Of a stretch of 8,776 nucleotides of DNA, positions 7,514-8,776 are shown one piece after another (within the stretch, counting starts at the first letter, position 1; each line of letters starts with the position of its first letter). The translations under genes were made by a program, and so were the position numbers. The stretch is from positions 1-8,776 of the forward strand of contig JASEGF010000079.1 in assembly GCA_030017935.1 (NCBI GenBank). The letters run 5' to 3'. The DNA is from Bacteroidales bacterium. Its GTDB lineage: Bacteria > Bacteroidota > Bacteroidia > Bacteroidales > DTU049. The notes beneath the pieces were generated by a model. The model had not been told where the DNA came from. It was given only the letters and a program-made list of their open reading frames with translations, and ran no database searches.

Positions 7514-8776
7514 ATGAAAGATGTATTTTTTGAGCCCTACAAAATAAAAATGGTAGAGCCTATTAAGATGAGTTCAAGAGATGAACGAGAACAATGGATT
7601 AAAGAAGCTCATTATAATTTATTTAGTTTACCAGCAGAGCATACTATAATAGATTTACTAACAGATAGTGGCACTGGAGCTATGAGTGATAGACAGTGGG
7701 CAGCATTAATGTTAGGTGATGAGAGTTATGCAGGAGCTTCTTCATATTACAATTTAAAAAATGCTATTGAAAAAATTCTTGGATTTCCATATTTCATGCC
7801 TACACATCAAGGAAGAGCTGCAGAGAATGTTTTGTTTTCAGTACTCATCAAAGCTGGTGATGTGATACCTGGTAATAGTCATTTCGATACTACAAAAGGT
7901 CATATAGAATATAGACATGCTACAGCAATAGATTGTACTATAGATGAAGCTTTTGATACTGATCTTATACATCCTTTCAAAGGGAATGTTGATATTAATA
8001 AATTGGTAAAAGTATTAGAAACTAATGAAGCATCAAAGATTCCTTTTATCATCATTACTATTACTAATAATACTGCTGGTGGGCAACCTGTAAGTATGGA
8101 AAATCTCAGACAAATTAGAGATGTAGCAAATAAATTTAATAAATTAGTGGTCATAGATGGTGCTAGATTTGCCGAAAATGCATATTTTATTAAAACTAGA
8201 GAAAAAGGTTATGAAAATAAATCTATAAAAGAAATTACACAAGAGATGCTTTCTTATGCAGACATCATGACTATGAGTGCTAAAAAAGATGGTTTAGTAA
8301 ATATAGGAGGCTTTATTGCCATGAGAGATGAAAAAATCTGGGAAGCTACAAGTGTATTTAACATAATGTATGAAGGTTATGTAACCTATGGTGGAATGGC
8401 AGGTAGAGATATGAATGCTCTTGCTATTGGACTGGATGAGTCTACAGAATTTACATATTTAGATTATCGTATCAAACAAGTAAAAATATTAGGTGATATT
8501 CTAGAAGAAGCTGGTATACCTTATCAAAAACCTGCTGGTGGTCATGCTATTTTTGTAGATGCTAAGAAATTTTTGCCTTATGTTCCTAAAGAAGAATATA
8601 TAGCTCAAACCTTAGCAGTAGAATTTTATCTAGAAGGTGGTGTGCGTGGAGTAGAAATCGGTACTCTTTTAGCAGATAGAGATCCTATAACTAAAGAAGA
8701 TCGTTATCCAGCACTAGAACTCGTGAGATTGACTATACCGAGAAGAGTATATTCTAATGATCATATGAGATATGTA
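7514..8776 (+). CDS. tnaA: Tryptophanase (L-tryptophan indole-lyase), C-terminal end beyond the window
   Basis: PLP-dependent beta-eliminating lyase splitting L-tryptophan to indole, pyruvate and ammonia. 421 codons are visible; the family is typically about 455-475 residues, so only the extreme C-terminus is missing. Recognised blocks: IDLLTDSGTGAMSD at 46-59, GDESYAGASSYY at 68-79, PTHQGRAAEN at 96-105 (PLP phosphate site), HFDTTKGH at 123-130, ITNNTAGGQPVS at 183-194, IDGARFAENAYF at 214-225, MSAKKDGLVNIGG at 254-266 (K258 the Schiff-base lysine), YGGMAGRDM at 292-300 and LTIPRRVYS at 406-414. Two positions separate it from tyrosine phenol-lyase: D125 in HFDTT (lyases for tyrosine have Thr, as in YFTTT) and I382 in GVEIG (they have Arg, MERG). 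Both fit tryptophanase. Cytosolic. The ATG at 7514 sits 15 nt after a strong promoter match. Transcribed divergently from the trehalose operon; no tryptophan permease is visible in the window. Confidence 0.95.
   Translation, partial: MKDVFFEPYKIKMVEPIKMSSRDEREQWIKEAHYNLFSLPAEHTIIDLLTDSGTGAMSDRQWAALMLGDESYAGASSYYNLKNAIEKILGFPYFMPTHQGRAAENVLFSVLIKAGDVIPGNSHFDTTKGHIEYRHATAIDCTIDEAFDTDLIHPFKGNVDINKLVKVLETNEASKIPFIIITITNNTAGGQPVSMENLRQIRDVANKFNKLVVIDGARFAENAYFIKTREKGYENKSIKEITQEMLSYADIMTMSAKKDGLVNIGGFIAMRDEKIWEATSVFNIMYEGYVTYGGMAGRDMNALAIGLDESTEFTYLDYRIKQVKILGDILEEAGIPYQKPAGGHAIFVDAKKFLPYVPKEEYIAQTLAVEFYLEGGVRGVEIGTLLADRDPITKEDRYPALELVRLTIPRRVYSNDHMRYV

Noticed and set aside
7900..8154. Minus-strand 84-codon open frame inside tnaA
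   Set aside because: Fully antisense to conserved tryptophanase coding sequence with no domain signal of its own.
7514..8776. Tyrosine phenol-lyase instead of tryptophanase
   Set aside because: HFDTT (Asp) and GVEIG (Ile) occupy the positions where phenol-lyase has Thr and Arg; overall match is to Bacteroides-type tryptophanase.
1..8776. tRNA, rRNA, CRISPR array, insertion sequence or prophage
   Set aside because: No cloverleaf-like or rRNA-like stretch, no regularly spaced repeats, and no transposase or integrase coding sequence was seen on either strand.

Overview
The window is strongly AT-rich and looks like chromosomal DNA of a Bacteroidota (Bacteroidetes) bacterium. Three observations point there. 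(1) Upstream of the tryptophanase gene lies a textbook Bacteroidota promoter, TTTG - 20 bp - TAATTTTGC, matching TTTG/TAnnTTTG. (2) The tryptophanase is of the type I recall from Bacteroides. (3) The trehalose-6-phosphate synthase and phosphatase are fused in one ~725-residue polypeptide, which is common in that phylum. No clear Shine-Dalgarno sequences precede the genes, which also fits. The three genes whose ends are visible all stop with TAA. Family names here come from motif recognition, not a database search.

Layout. The left edge (1-534, minus strand) holds the first 178 codons of a membrane-anchored calcineurin-like metallophosphoesterase that runs off the window. From 7227 down to 631 (minus strand) there is a tight three-gene operon: an OtsA-OtsB fusion, a 400-residue HAD phosphatase resembling the nematode GOB-1 type of trehalose-6-phosphate phosphatase, and a 1060-residue fusion of a beta-phosphoglucomutase to a GH65 glycoside phosphorylase. 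The gaps are 22 bp of non-coding DNA or a little more (5023-5049) and 6 bp (3814-3819). A 286-bp divergent intergenic region (7228-7513) carries promoter boxes for both directions, a 39-bp interrupted inverted repeat, a 10-bp tandem repeat and a weak candidate leader ORF. The right edge (7514-8776, plus strand) is tryptophanase, tnaA, missing only its C-terminal end.

How the genes fit together. The fusion protein would make trehalose-6-phosphate from UDP-glucose and glucose-6-phosphate and dephosphorylate it. The GH65 part of the last gene would phosphorolyse an alpha-glucoside, most simply trehalose, to glucose and beta-glucose-1-phosphate, which the fused mutase would convert to glucose-6-phosphate. 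The operon therefore appears to encode both synthesis and recycling of trehalose. The puzzle is the middle gene: a second phosphatase with intact catalytic residues although the OtsB domain of the upstream gene also looks intact. TnaA (tryptophan to indole, pyruvate and ammonia) is transcribed away from this operon and has no obvious metabolic link to it.
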